Origin: Candidatus Woesearchaeota archaeon
GTDB taxonomy: Archaea > Nanobdellota > Nanobdellia > Woesearchaeales > PXDW01
Assembly (NCBI GenBank): GCA_003564925.1
Contig: PXDW01000065.1
Location: forward strand, 1 to 23,608
Reading direction: 5' to 3'
Length of the DNA: 23,608 bases
The position numbers and the translations under genes are program-made. Position 1 is the first letter of the stretch; every line of letters begins with the position of its first letter. The notes under the pieces are model-generated. The model was not told where the DNA came from. It saw nothing but the letters and a program-made list of their open reading frames with translations, and did no database searches. Shown here piece by piece: positions 1 to 7,136 of this stretch.

Positions 1-66
1 GAAAAAACAAATAATGAAATTCACCCAGATTGTCATAATGTAGTTGAAAAAGTAAAAACATGTTGA
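1..66 (+). CDS. possible C-terminal tail of a protein cut by the window edge
   Basis: Frame 1 is open from the first base for 21 codons and ends in TGA at 64-66. The predicted tail is Lys/Glu/Asn-rich with one His-Pro-Asp-Cys-His run and a terminal Cys. The other two forward frames hit stops within the same stretch. No domain can be recognised from so little sequence, and an open frame of this length could occur by chance. If real, the gene ends 5 bp before the 3' end of the oppositely oriented SRP RNA. Confidence 0.35.
   Translation, partial: EKTNNEIHPDCHNVVEKVKTC
44..62 (-). terminator. T-rich terminator downstream of the SRP RNA
   Basis: Read on the minus strand, the sequence just past the SRP RNA 3' end contains two runs of five T, separated by AC. 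T-rich stretches are the usual intrinsic termination signal of archaeal RNA polymerase. No GC-rich hairpin precedes it other than the terminal helix of the RNA itself. Confidence 0.4.
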
Positions 67-70
67 TAAG

Positions 71-340
71 TGTAGGAACACCTTGGGGTGGACATACCCA
101 ATGACTATGAGCAACCTTAACCTTTCCTTAACTCCGCTACCCCATAAGCATTGAAAATCATGATTAGCACTGCTTCATTCCTGACCTGATGCGGTTCACA
201 TAATCACAATCCTACAGGACAGAGTATCATTGTACGGGTCAAGACCCATAATTAATGAATATATCGCCCCCAAGGCTTCGGCCCCGCCTAAAGCTCGTTT
301 GCGGTAACAGGAGAGAGCTATCCTCCCGGCCTATCCTACA
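71..340 (-). ncRNA. ffs: archaeal signal recognition particle (SRP, 7S) RNA
   Basis: This is the RNA scaffold of the SRP, which binds SRP54 and SRP19 and targets nascent membrane and secreted proteins. On the minus strand the ends pair (TGTAGGA at the 5' end with TCCTACA at the 3' end), forming terminal helix 1. Near the 5' end are the Alu-domain signatures CTGTTACCGCAAACGAG and GGGGCCGAAGCC, typical of archaeal SRP RNAs. The helix 8 core is at about 165-200 and reads CAGGTCAGGAATGAAGCAG, with the GGAA tip and the conserved GAAGCAG 3' strand that contact SRP54. The length of about 270 nt is slightly below the usual 300 nt or so. The gene is divergent from the MBL-fold gene. Confidence 0.95.
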
Positions 341-360
341 AAGCTAAAAAACAACATTTT

Positions 361-370
361 ATTTTTAAAT
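361..370 (-). promoter_or_regulatory. TATA box of the SRP RNA gene, inside an inverted repeat
   Basis: On the minus strand this reads ATTTAAAAAT, 21-30 nt upstream of the RNA 5' end at 340, as expected for an archaeal TATA box. It sits within a perfect 9-bp inverted repeat: ACAACATTT at 351-359 and AAATGTTGT at 367-375. The repeat may be chance in AT-rich DNA or a regulator site. Confidence 0.6.
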
Positions 371-444
371 GTTGTGGTATTTTATAGAAATTGTCGATTT
401 CCAAAAAATTTATTAAGCTACTTCATTTTACACTATTGGGGGAA

Positions 445-1260
445 ATGAAAGCTAGAATTGTTTTTTTAGGTACAGGCGGCGATTCCATTGTAGTTGGCAA
501 GCAGCTTAGAGCCTCAGGTGGAATTATACTGCAGATAGATGATACTCAGTTCCATATAGATCCAGGTCCGGGAGCATTGGTAAGAGCAAGACAGGAAAAT
601 ATAAACCTTAGAGAAAATACAGCAGTATTTGTTTCTCACTCTCATATAAACCATTGCAATGATGCAAATGCGGTAATCTCTGCCATGACTCATTCAGGGA
701 TGGACAAGACAGGGGTTTTAATTGGAAACAAAACAGTTATGGAAGGAGAAGGAGAGATAAAGCCTTATATTACAGATTTCTATAAAAAATGCGTTGAAAG
801 ATATATATCTCTTGACCAGGGAACAAAAATAGGGATAAATGAGATAGACGTAAAGACACTATATACAAGGCACTCAGACATAAATACTCTCGGCTTTAAG
901 TTTTTTACTCCTGAATTTATTTTATCATATACTTCAGATACAGAATACTCTACTGCTCTCATAGACGCCCACAAAAATTCAGACATTATGATATTAAACG
1001 TAGTTAATCCATCAGGAATTAAACAGGAAGGCTTATTAAATACAGATGATGCTATAAAATTAATAAGTAAAGTTAAGCCTTCTCTGGCAATTATTAACCA
1101 TTTCGGGATAAAAATGTTAAGCATAAATCCAATAACAGAAGCCAGAAAGATAACAAGGCAGACAAAAGTTCAGACAATTGCTGCTAAAGATGGCTTAGAG
1201 GTTAATCCTTTGTCTTATGCAGCGAAATCAAAGCAGAAAACCTTGATGGGTTATAAGTAA
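445..1260 (+). CDS. MBL-fold metallo-hydrolase
   Basis: Predicted metallo-beta-lactamase-fold hydrolase of 271 aa, probably cytoplasmic; the substrate is unknown. The N-terminal strand has FLGTGGD, followed by a conserved IDPGPGAL block (about 38-45). The metal motif is HSHINH at 65-70, preceded by VFVS. Further candidate ligands are the His in RHSD, the Asp in YTSDTEYS and the His in the late IINHFG motif. The position usually Asp in HxHxDH is Asn69 here, which could weaken the second metal site. I chose the ATG at 445 over an in-frame TTG at 391 because GGGGGA lies just before it, an AT-rich TATA-like element (about 409-418) sits at the right distance, and the family pattern starts there. 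The 3' end overlaps the convergent protease gene by 10 bp. Fold confident, function not. Confidence 0.88.
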   Translation: MKARIVFLGTGGDSIVVGKQLRASGGIILQIDDTQFHIDPGPGALVRARQENINLRENTAVFVSHSHINHCNDANAVISAMTHSGMDKTGVLIGNKTVMEGEGEIKPYITDFYKKCVERYISLDQGTKIGINEIDVKTLYTRHSDINTLGFKFFTPEFILSYTSDTEYSTALIDAHKNSDIMILNVVNPSGIKQEGLLNTDDAIKLISKVKPSLAIINHFGIKMLSINPITEARKITRQTKVQTIAAKDGLEVNPLSYAAKSKQKTLMGYK

Positions 1261-2180
1261 TTAATCAGCCAAATTATTCCATAACCGACTAAACATCCTG
1301 CTGTTATAAATGGCATAGCTGGATAGAACTTTCCCTTTTCTGACTTAATAAGCAGCAAAGATAATGCAATTGTTACAAAAACAGAAACCACAAAGCTTGA
1401 AAAAAGTGCATTTATTTTTGTAAATTCATAAAACTGTATAAGTTCATTCATTACTACTCCTGTAAAAATTAAAGGAAAAGCTATATCTCCTCCACCAAGT
1501 ACAGCAACTCTTCCTTCTTCTTTTTTAGATTCAGACTTAACTTTTGTTTTTTTTATTTTTTCAATTTTTTGAATTCCCTTTCCTCCATAAGGAAAAAACA
1601 AACCAGCAAATATATTGGCTTCTGTTTGGAAGTTTGCCATCTTTACCATATGCTTTGATTTCCAAACAGCATATATGTCATAGGCAGATATAACAAGCAA
1701 AAGCATTATTGTCCAGAAAACGTTTAGCAATGGCACAAAAATTACAGCAATACCGGCATACATAAAAAGCTCAGTCAAATTATGCACATAAACATTGGGT
1801 TTGAATATTTTCCAGATTGCAAAAAATAAGGCGATAGCATAAGCGATTATCTCTTCAACAAAAACTCCTAAAGCAACAGTTGTAGTAAGCCAAACAGCTA
1901 AAAAAAACCAGACTTTCCATAGGTTCACTTTCCTGAATTTTATTATCAATAAAATCAAACTAGTTCCTATTAAAACAGCCCCAATAATGTACCAAAAAGA
2001 TACATTTGGCTCCATTTCAGGCCTTTCACCTAGGGCAGTATCACTATAAACAATCTCAATTTCACCAGTTTCAGTTTTTACAATCTCGTCTATGCTTGAG
2101 TTTATTATGATTATACCAATTATCTGAGATATGAAAAAAAACAATATAAGAAATATTGTAACTTTTAAGGTGTGTTTCAT
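1251..2180 (-). CDS. presenilin/signal-peptide-peptidase-like intramembrane aspartyl protease (A22, archaeal PSH type)
   Basis: A 309-aa polytopic membrane protein, predicted to cleave transmembrane segments within the bilayer. Hydrophobic segments lie at about 6-26, 62-82, 88-108, 110-125, 137-165, 233-250, 258-278 and 288-306. The two catalytic aspartates of family A22 are visible: Asp168 in SAYDIYAVWKSKHM, the YD motif with its typical context, and Asp232 in LGGGDIAFPL, the GxGD motif. A charged Lys/Glu-rich loop (about 203-223) joins them, as in other archaeal homologues. The C-terminal PAL motif appears as PAMP at 287-290 instead of PALP. The length is normal for archaeal PSH proteins. 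A TATA-like CTATATAAATC element (2201-2211, read on the minus strand) lies 21-31 nt before the start, suggesting a leaderless or nearly leaderless mRNA. Substrates are unknown. Family assignment is strong. Confidence 0.92.
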   Translation of the reverse strand: MKHTLKVTIFLILFFFISQIIGIIIINSSIDEIVKTETGEIEIVYSDTALGERPEMEPNVSFWYIIGAVLIGTSLILLIIKFRKVNLWKVWFFLAVWLTTTVALGVFVEEIIAYAIALFFAIWKIFKPNVYVHNLTELFMYAGIAVIFVPLLNVFWTIMLLLVISAYDIYAVWKSKHMVKMANFQTEANIFAGLFFPYGGKGIQKIEKIKKTKVKSESKKEEGRVAVLGGGDIAFPLIFTGVVMNELIQFYEFTKINALFSSFVVSVFVTIALSLLLIKSEKGKFYPAMPFITAGCLVGYGIIWLINYL

Positions 2181-2197
2181 ATTAATATTTTTTTATT

Positions 2198-2262
2198 AAT
2201 ACTATATAAATCTTTTTAAAGATAGAAAAAAATATAAACTATATAAATAAAGTATATAATAA
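2198..2262. promoter_or_regulatory. divergent promoter region (protease gene / small membrane protein)
   Basis: This A+T-only stretch holds TATA-like elements for both directions. Towards the protease gene there is GATTTATATAG (minus strand, 2201-2211). Towards the small gene there are ACTATATAAATAAAG and AGTATATAAT (about 2238-2260). Base composition makes the exact box uncertain. Confidence 0.5.
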
Positions 2263-2281
2263 AATATAAAATAGGTGTAAA

Positions 2282-2494
2282 ATGTTTAAGGTTGCTCCTT
2301 TATCAAGTGGATATATGCTTATGAGTATGTTTGGATTTGTAGCTTCATTAGTAGTAATAATACCCTACAATAAGCCGTGGGGATTTGCTTTTGCATTTAT
2401 ATTCACTTTGATGTTTATAGCTTCAATAATCAGTATGACTCATGCTCCTTCTTTAGACACCTTAGAAATAAAATTCAATAAAAAAAGAAAATAA
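2282..2494 (+). CDS. small two-helix membrane protein, unknown function
   Basis: A 70-aa protein with two predicted membrane helices (about 8-27 and 32-52) separated by a short YNKPWG turn, then a charged tail ending KKRK. The positive tail suggests the C-terminus is cytoplasmic and, with two helices, the N-terminus too. The ATG is preceded by AGGTG at 6 nt. The gene abuts the stop codon of the next gene, which runs in the opposite direction. The two-helix pattern and clean coding statistics argue it is real. I do not recognise a family. Confidence 0.7.
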   Translation: MFKVAPLSSGYMLMSMFGFVASLVVIIPYNKPWGFAFAFIFTLMFIASIISMTHAPSLDTLEIKFNKKRK

Positions 2495-2791
2495 TCATTT
2501 TATCTTTTCAAATTTTTCTTTTGCTTTGCTTTCTTTCCAGAATATTTCATGTGATGCTCTTTTCTCAAACAATGCTACAGCCATATTTATAATGTCTGTT
2601 TGGTACTCTTTCAAGCTTTTTTCTTTAATTATTGATTTGGCGTCTTCTACACAATCTTTCATAATATTTATGTTTTCAGACCTACATAAAGCTTCTTGCT
2701 CTTTTTCTTCTGCTTCTGTCAAAAAAACCTCGACCCATTTAGGATAAGCGCTTTTTTCAGAACTTTTTGGAAATGTTTTGCTGAATGCCAT
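2495..2791 (-). CDS. small soluble helical protein, unknown function
   Basis: A 98-aa hydrophilic protein, mostly alpha-helical by composition, with Glu/Lys-rich helices, two Cys, and a conserved-looking start MAFSKTFPK. It ends in a Lys/Glu-rich helix (KESKAKEKFEKIK). I start it at the ATG at 2791 rather than the in-frame TTG at 2830, because a TATA-like TTTTTTAAA (minus strand, about 2812-2822) then sits about 26 nt upstream. With the TTG, that box would fall inside the coding region. It lies 56 nt downstream of the HerA-like gene on the same strand, but probably has its own promoter. No family recognised. Confidence 0.65.
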   Translation of the reverse strand: MAFSKTFPKSSEKSAYPKWVEVFLTEAEEKEQEALCRSENINIMKDCVEDAKSIIKEKSLKEYQTDIINMAVALFEKRASHEIFWKESKAKEKFEKIK

Positions 2792-2847
2792 AATATTAGG
2801 AAAGTAAACAGAGTTTAAAAAATTTGCCAATAAAAAATGAAAATCTT

Positions 2848-4203
2848 CTATTCAGAATCCTTTAAATCATCAATAAAAGTGTCAGGGGTTTCAAAATCTT
2901 TTTCCTCTTCGTCAACAGCAGACGGCGACTCTCCCCCATGCCAGGTTATTCTTGGCCTTATTTTCATCGGAAATATTTTTTCATTGCTGTCATCAAGAAT
3001 AAGGGCTGATCCTGTGCTTCTGGGAAGATCATTTATAAGTTTGTCCAGATTATCCCTCATATAGCTTTGTGTTAGGTCTCCAAGGGCATCGCTGTCTATC
3101 TTTGCAGTGATTCTATGGCTTATTATTACATCTGATTGTGTCATTACATCCCTATGTATTTTTCCTGGTTGCTGAGACGCCAGAATTAGTGAAATTCCGG
3201 GCTGTCTTCCCTCCCTTAAAACTCTAACTAAAGGCTCAGTAGCTACAGTCTCTTTGTCATTAGGCAAAAACTCATGAGCTTCGTCTATTATTATCCATAC
3301 TAAAGGAAAACTTTTTTCTTTTTTCTTTTCATCTTCAAGATATGTTGTCGCATGACTTATTTCCCTGAATTCCTCTTCTCTTCTCGCTATCATCCTCTCA
3401 ACAAAAAGTTTCTGAGTAACTAAACCTATTGCAAGGCTTTTTATATTCCATGAGCCTGCCATGGTTGCATATATGCTTACATCTAAAACTGTAACTTGCC
3501 CTGCTTTTGAAAGTTCTGTTAAAGGCTTGCCTTTCTCGTCAAATATTCCCCAGTTCAAAGCATTAGAAAAAAGATTTTCAGCAGCATTTCTTACGTTATC
3601 TTCAGTTCTTTTGTCTTTTTTTATTATCTCTATTATATCCTCAACAGAAAAACTCTTTTTTGAACTCTTTATATCATTTATTACCCTCTCAATCAAAACA
3701 CCTATTGGAGATGTTTGCTTTACATCAAAAACTAAACACCAATCTCTCGCATCAAGCTCTTTCGGACATATCGAGAAAGGATAATCAGTAGGTATTCCTT
3801 TTTTCTTTGATTCTTCATAAAATCCAGATGGAGTATAAATCTTAATATTAAAACCTTCAGGACTTAAACCCCAATCACCAAGTACTTTTTTGTCCCTGTT
3901 GTTAGGATATTTCATCGACCAGTACACACCCATAGTATCTAAAATGATAATTGAGAGATTTTTAGAAACATCTTCTGGTAATTTTGCAACGCCCTCTGCT
4001 ATTACTCCCATTGTATAAGATTTTCCAGAACCTCTTTTTCCACAAACAAAAACAACATGAGACTTCGCCACATCAAGATAAACATCACTGCTTAAAGAAG
4101 TTGTACGACCCATTTTGACATAGTGTTTCCCTATAAATACTATCCCTTTATCACCATATTTCTTTTTTTCAGATTCGTCTCTTCCAACTATAATGTCATA
4201 CAT
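2848..4203 (-). CDS. HerA-like (DUF87/FtsK-HerA clade) ATPase
   Basis: A 451-aa P-loop ATPase of the HerA/FtsK superfamily, whose members form hexameric rings that pump or unwind DNA. Walker A is GKRGSGKS at 55-62. Walker B is VWIIIDEAHEF at 302-312, with the EAH typical of HerA. A conserved block VLREGRQPGISLILASQQP at 328-346 holds the sensor region, followed by the SDVIISHRI strand. Walker A lies much nearer the N-terminus than in full HerA, so the HAS-barrel is absent or cut to about 50 residues. Classical HerA is encoded beside the nuclease NurA and usually Mre11/Rad50; none are here, so this is more likely a HerA paralogue than the recombination-repair HerA. The C-terminal 40 residues are acidic. 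A leaderless start is likely, with a TATA-like ATATATATA about 22-31 nt upstream. Confidence 0.85.
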   Translation of the reverse strand: MYDIIVGRDESEKKKYGDKGIVFIGKHYVKMGRTTSLSSDVYLDVAKSHVVFVCGKRGSGKSYTMGVIAEGVAKLPEDVSKNLSIIILDTMGVYWSMKYPNNRDKKVLGDWGLSPEGFNIKIYTPSGFYEESKKKGIPTDYPFSICPKELDARDWCLVFDVKQTSPIGVLIERVINDIKSSKKSFSVEDIIEIIKKDKRTEDNVRNAAENLFSNALNWGIFDEKGKPLTELSKAGQVTVLDVSIYATMAGSWNIKSLAIGLVTQKLFVERMIARREEEFREISHATTYLEDEKKKEKSFPLVWIIIDEAHEFLPNDKETVATEPLVRVLREGRQPGISLILASQQPGKIHRDVMTQSDVIISHRITAKIDSDALGDLTQSYMRDNLDKLINDLPRSTGSALILDDSNEKIFPMKIRPRITWHGGESPSAVDEEEKDFETPDTFIDDLKDSE

Positions 4204-4221
4204 ATGTTTTTTTATTAACTA

Positions 4222-4266
4222 TTAGTATATATATTTTTCCTGATAAAACAAAAGCTTTTTATATAG
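4222..4266. promoter_or_regulatory. divergent promoters (HerA-like ATPase / SurA_N-thioredoxin chimera)
   Basis: On the minus strand AAAATATATATAC (about 4222-4235) serves the ATPase gene. On the plus strand CTTTTTATATAG (about 4255-4266) lies 23-34 nt before the ATG at 4289. Both placements predict transcription starts at or close to the start codons, so neither gene has room for a Shine-Dalgarno leader. Confidence 0.6.
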
Positions 4267-4288
4267 TTTCTTTTTTTCTTCTTTAGAT

Positions 4289-5620
4289 ATGACAGAAGAC
4301 GCTTTAAATTTAATCAAAAAACAGTTAGAGGAAGTTAACGAAAACAGCTTTAATGTGCCGCAGCAGAAATACCAAGGTAAAAAAGACTCTTCAATACAGA
4401 AAAAAAGTTTAGAAATTAAAGAAGAGCCCAAATCTGCTGTTTCAGAAATTAAAATGGGAGAAAAAAAACAAGAGCAGGAAAAGAAGGAAACTCCTAAGGT
4501 GTCTGAGAAAAAAAACAATATAAAGATAAAAAAGGAAGATATTAAAACTAAGAAAAGTAAAAATAATACGAAAAGGAAAAAAACAAATAAAAAAGTTTTT
4601 AAAAAAAAATCTAAAATGCCAACCAAGAAAAAAACAAATAAAAAAACCAAGAAAGTTGTTAAGAAGCCAAAAAGGGCAAAACCTAAAAAAGGAATTAGAA
4701 AGTTTATAATCCTTTTTGTTGCTTTAATTGGAATTGCATTCATAATATTCCTGGTTTTTTTGCTTGTAGGAGATAAAGAATCTCCTGAAAAAGACGAGGT
4801 TATAGCTACAGTAAATGGCGAAAATATATATCTATCAGAAATTGAACATAGATATGAATTATATCAGGGATTATATTCTATAGAAGAACTTTTGGATCAG
4901 TCAATTATGGAGATTGTTCTTTTACAGGAAGCTGAAAGACAGGGATACTCAGTTACTGAGAGGGAATTTGAAGATATGATGGAAGAACTCTTTATAGCTG
5001 CTGGAGCAACAAGAGAAGATCTTAATAAAGAATTAATGGAAGTAGGGATTACTTATGAAGAATATAAAGAATCTTCAATGAAAAGCATAATTATAAGAAA
5101 GCTCTTAGAAGATGTTGTTGAAGATGTTAAGGTTACAGAGGAAGAAATACTAGACTATTATGATATGATTAAAGATGATTTGCCTGAAGAATATGAATTT
5201 GAAGAATTAAAAGAACTTATAAACCAAAGCTTAATGATGGACAAAAGAGACGCTCTTTTTGAAGAATATGTAGATAATCTTATAGAAAAGGCCGATATCT
5301 TAATAATGCACGATTCTGAGATAATTGGCGGTTCAGAAGAAGATGTAGCTAGAAAAATAGAATTGGCAGAATGCCTTTCACAAAATAATATTGTTCTATA
5401 TAGTACAACAACATGCCCTGCGTGCATAACACAAAAAAATGCTTTTGGTCAAGAAGCGGTCAATTCATTGAATATTGTAGAGTGCAACCTAGATGAAGGT
5501 AGACAGGAATGCATAGATTATGGAATTGAAGCTACACCTACATGGATAGTGAATGGAATAAAATATGTTGGAGTTCTTTCATTAGAAGGTTTAGCTGAAT
5601 TATCTGGTTGCGATTATTAG
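4289..5620 (+). CDS. membrane-anchored chimera: Lys-rich cytoplasmic region, TM helix, SurA_N-like chaperone domain, C-terminal thioredoxin-like domain
   Basis: A 443-aa protein with four parts. Residues 1-137 are extremely Lys-rich and low-complexity, probably disordered and cytoplasmic. Residues 138-160 form one membrane helix. Residues 170-335 resemble the N-terminal chaperone domain of SurA/PrsA-type peptidyl-prolyl isomerases: VIATVNGENIYLSEIEHRY, then LLQEAERQGYSVTEREFED, then a helix starting KVTEEEILDYYD. The parvulin domain normally following that helix is missing; the chain goes straight to the closing helices. Residues 366-443 are thioredoxin-like: IVLYSTTTCPACITQKNAF with the redox pair C376/C379, and a cis-Pro motif EATPTW with P417. 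The positive N-terminus predicts that the chaperone and redox domains face outside, suggesting folding or disulfide handling of exported proteins. Extra cysteines are C399, C408 and C441. Domain assignments are from pattern only. Confidence 0.8.
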   Translation: MTEDALNLIKKQLEEVNENSFNVPQQKYQGKKDSSIQKKSLEIKEEPKSAVSEIKMGEKKQEQEKKETPKVSEKKNNIKIKKEDIKTKKSKNNTKRKKTNKKVFKKKSKMPTKKKTNKKTKKVVKKPKRAKPKKGIRKFIILFVALIGIAFIIFLVFLLVGDKESPEKDEVIATVNGENIYLSEIEHRYELYQGLYSIEELLDQSIMEIVLLQEAERQGYSVTEREFEDMMEELFIAAGATREDLNKELMEVGITYEEYKESSMKSIIIRKLLEDVVEDVKVTEEEILDYYDMIKDDLPEEYEFEELKELINQSLMMDKRDALFEEYVDNLIEKADILIMHDSEIIGGSEEDVARKIELAECLSQNNIVLYSTTTCPACITQKNAFGQEAVNSLNIVECNLDEGRQECIDYGIEATPTWIVNGIKYVGVLSLEGLAELSGCDY

Positions 5621-5688
5621 AAAATTCTGCATAATTATTATCATAATATATTTGATTCATATATAAAAATAAAATATAAAATAAAAAA

Positions 5689-6921
5689 TTATTCTAGGTC
5701 GTTGCTTTTTAGAATACTGATTCTTGTTTCAGAGTCTTCTATCTTAGAATCCATAGCTACCATAAACTTAACTGAAGATTTTTCTGCAGCATTCACCATA
5801 TTTTTATCAATTATGCCATCAAAAACGATAGCATATATTCCATCGGCGAGACTCTTTATCGTGCTTTCTATCTCTGTTATCGGAACTTTTCCTAATATGT
5901 TTAGGTTTTCATCAAGTATGTATGATCCTCTTGTTCCTATCAAGTCATTTAACATATCTTTAAATTTGTTTTTTTGATCTTCGCCAATCTTAATTTTTCT
6001 ATATGGTGTTCTTTGATATTGTCTATTACTTTGCCTGTAATTTGGTCTTTTTATGTCCTGTCTATTGTTGCTGATTTTTTCGGGTTTTTCTTCCATCTCA
6101 AGCTTTGCCTGTTCTGCAGTAATCTTGCTTCTCAGAGCTTTATGTACTTCTTTACTTGTCAATTCCTCAACTTCTTTTCCATCAGGAGCTTTTGTAACAA
6201 AATCAATATTTGTAGATGTAAGCAATTCTTTTACTATAAGATCTCCTCCCCTATCACCATCAACAAAAACAGTTAATGTTTTCTTCTTGCTTAAGTCTAC
6301 TATCTCTTCAGGGACAGAAGTGCCGTTCATCGCTATTGCGTTCTTTATCCCATACTTCAGTAAGTTAAGAACATCTGCACGTCCTTCAACAACAACAATT
6401 TCATCACTATTTTCTATATTAGGTCCGCAGGGAAGCCTTGATTTTCCATATTCTTGGATTTCCATAACTCTTACAGAATAAGCTACTTCATCAGACAATA
6501 CTTGAGAATCAGGTATAACATCATCCATCATGTCCTGCAGAAGCTCCTTCGCTCTTCCTATAACAGTGTTTCTCTTATTCACTCTAACGTCTTCTATTTT
6601 TGTAACTTTGACTTTAGAGTTACAGGGACCTATTCTTTGGATAATTTCTAAAGCGGCCCCAACTATTGATGTCTCTGCCTTATCCAATGAACTTGGTATA
6701 AGTATCTCCCCCTGTGTTTTTCCGCTTTTTGTTCCAAGATTTACCTCTATTCTGCCAATTCTTCCGCTTCTTTGCAGCTCTCTAAGCTCAAGATCTGCAC
6801 CGAGTAAACCTTCTGTTTGCCCAAATATTGCTCCAATAACATCCGGCCTGTCTACAACACCGTCAATTTCAATCATAGCATTGATTATATATTTGGCTGC
6901 AACTTGACTAATCTTTCCCAT
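5689..6921 (-). CDS. dnaG: archaeal DnaG primase (Toprim domain)
   Basis: A 410-aa archaeal DnaG, a Toprim-fold protein with primase activity in vitro that is also a stable subunit of the archaeal exosome. The N-terminal block DVIGAIFGQTEGLLG (27-41) and the RSGRIGRIEV segment (51-60) are diagnostic. Toprim acidic residues are Glu179 in VVVEGRADV and the DGDRGGD motif (221-227), both intact. A charged Arg/Gln/Tyr-rich linker follows (about 285-310), then a C-terminal domain (about 315-410) as in exosome-associated DnaG. The length is typical. The start has a strong Shine-Dalgarno sequence, GGAGGT, 4 nt before the ATG, unlike most genes here. Between this start and the divergent KH-protein gene lie 388 bp containing a mini-ORF and a structured element, so dnaG may have a long leader. 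Confidence 0.96.
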   Translation of the reverse strand: MGKISQVAAKYIINAMIEIDGVVDRPDVIGAIFGQTEGLLGADLELRELQRSGRIGRIEVNLGTKSGKTQGEILIPSSLDKAETSIVGAALEIIQRIGPCNSKVKVTKIEDVRVNKRNTVIGRAKELLQDMMDDVIPDSQVLSDEVAYSVRVMEIQEYGKSRLPCGPNIENSDEIVVVEGRADVLNLLKYGIKNAIAMNGTSVPEEIVDLSKKKTLTVFVDGDRGGDLIVKELLTSTNIDFVTKAPDGKEVEELTSKEVHKALRSKITAEQAKLEMEEKPEKISNNRQDIKRPNYRQSNRQYQRTPYRKIKIGEDQKNKFKDMLNDLIGTRGSYILDENLNILGKVPITEIESTIKSLADGIYAIVFDGIIDKNMVNAAEKSSVKFMVAMDSKIEDSETRISILKSNDLE

Positions 6922-6942
6922 TTTTACCTCCTACAAAACTAG

Positions 6943-7008
6943 TCAGTAAGAAAAAGTACTCATAACTAATCCATCCTCATTTTTATCATTAAATGAACTA
7001 GTGATCAT
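6943..7008 (-). CDS. 21-codon mini-ORF upstream of dnaG (possible leader peptide)
   Basis: On the minus strand an ATG at 7008 opens a 21-codon frame ending in TGA at 6945-6943. It is 21 bp upstream of the dnaG ATG and on the same strand. GGAG stands 8 nt before this ATG, a fair Shine-Dalgarno match. The product would be a polar Ser/Asp/Asn-rich peptide beginning MITSSFNDKN with no membrane character. A TATA-like element lies at about 7043-7053. It could be a leader peptide coupling translation to dnaG, a tiny protein, or chance; 21 open codons alone prove little. The ribosome binding site is the main support. Confidence 0.35.
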   Translation of the reverse strand: MITSSFNDKNEDGLVMSTFSY

Positions 7009-7136
7009 AATACTTTCTCCAGAACAAGCTTCTTTGAGTTAAATTATCTATATCTAAATAAATTATATTTCCATTTTAAATTAATAATAATGATATGTTA
7101 AGCTTGTCCTTTTTGACTAATAATTGTTATTTTATT

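Noticed and set aside
391..444. 18-residue N-terminal extension of the MBL protein from a TTG
   Set aside because: The ATG at 445 has a purine-rich ribosome-binding sequence and starts at the family's first strand.
2495..2791. Similarity between this small protein (SHEIFW) and the startless remnant at 20.9 kb (SHDVFY)
   Set aside because: The match is a few residues with no extended alignment, so chance is enough.
2792..2830. TTG start giving a 111-aa version of the small helical protein
   Set aside because: The TATA-like element lies within this extension, and ATG at 2791 fits it.
4222..4743. Minus-strand 173-aa Phe/Leu-rich frame
   Set aside because: It is the antisense of the Lys-rich low-complexity region of the SurA_N/thioredoxin chimera; AAA/AAG codons read backwards give Phe/Leu.
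6053..6907. Long plus-strand frames opposite dnaG
   Set aside because: They are antisense shadows of a fully conserved gene and show no domain.
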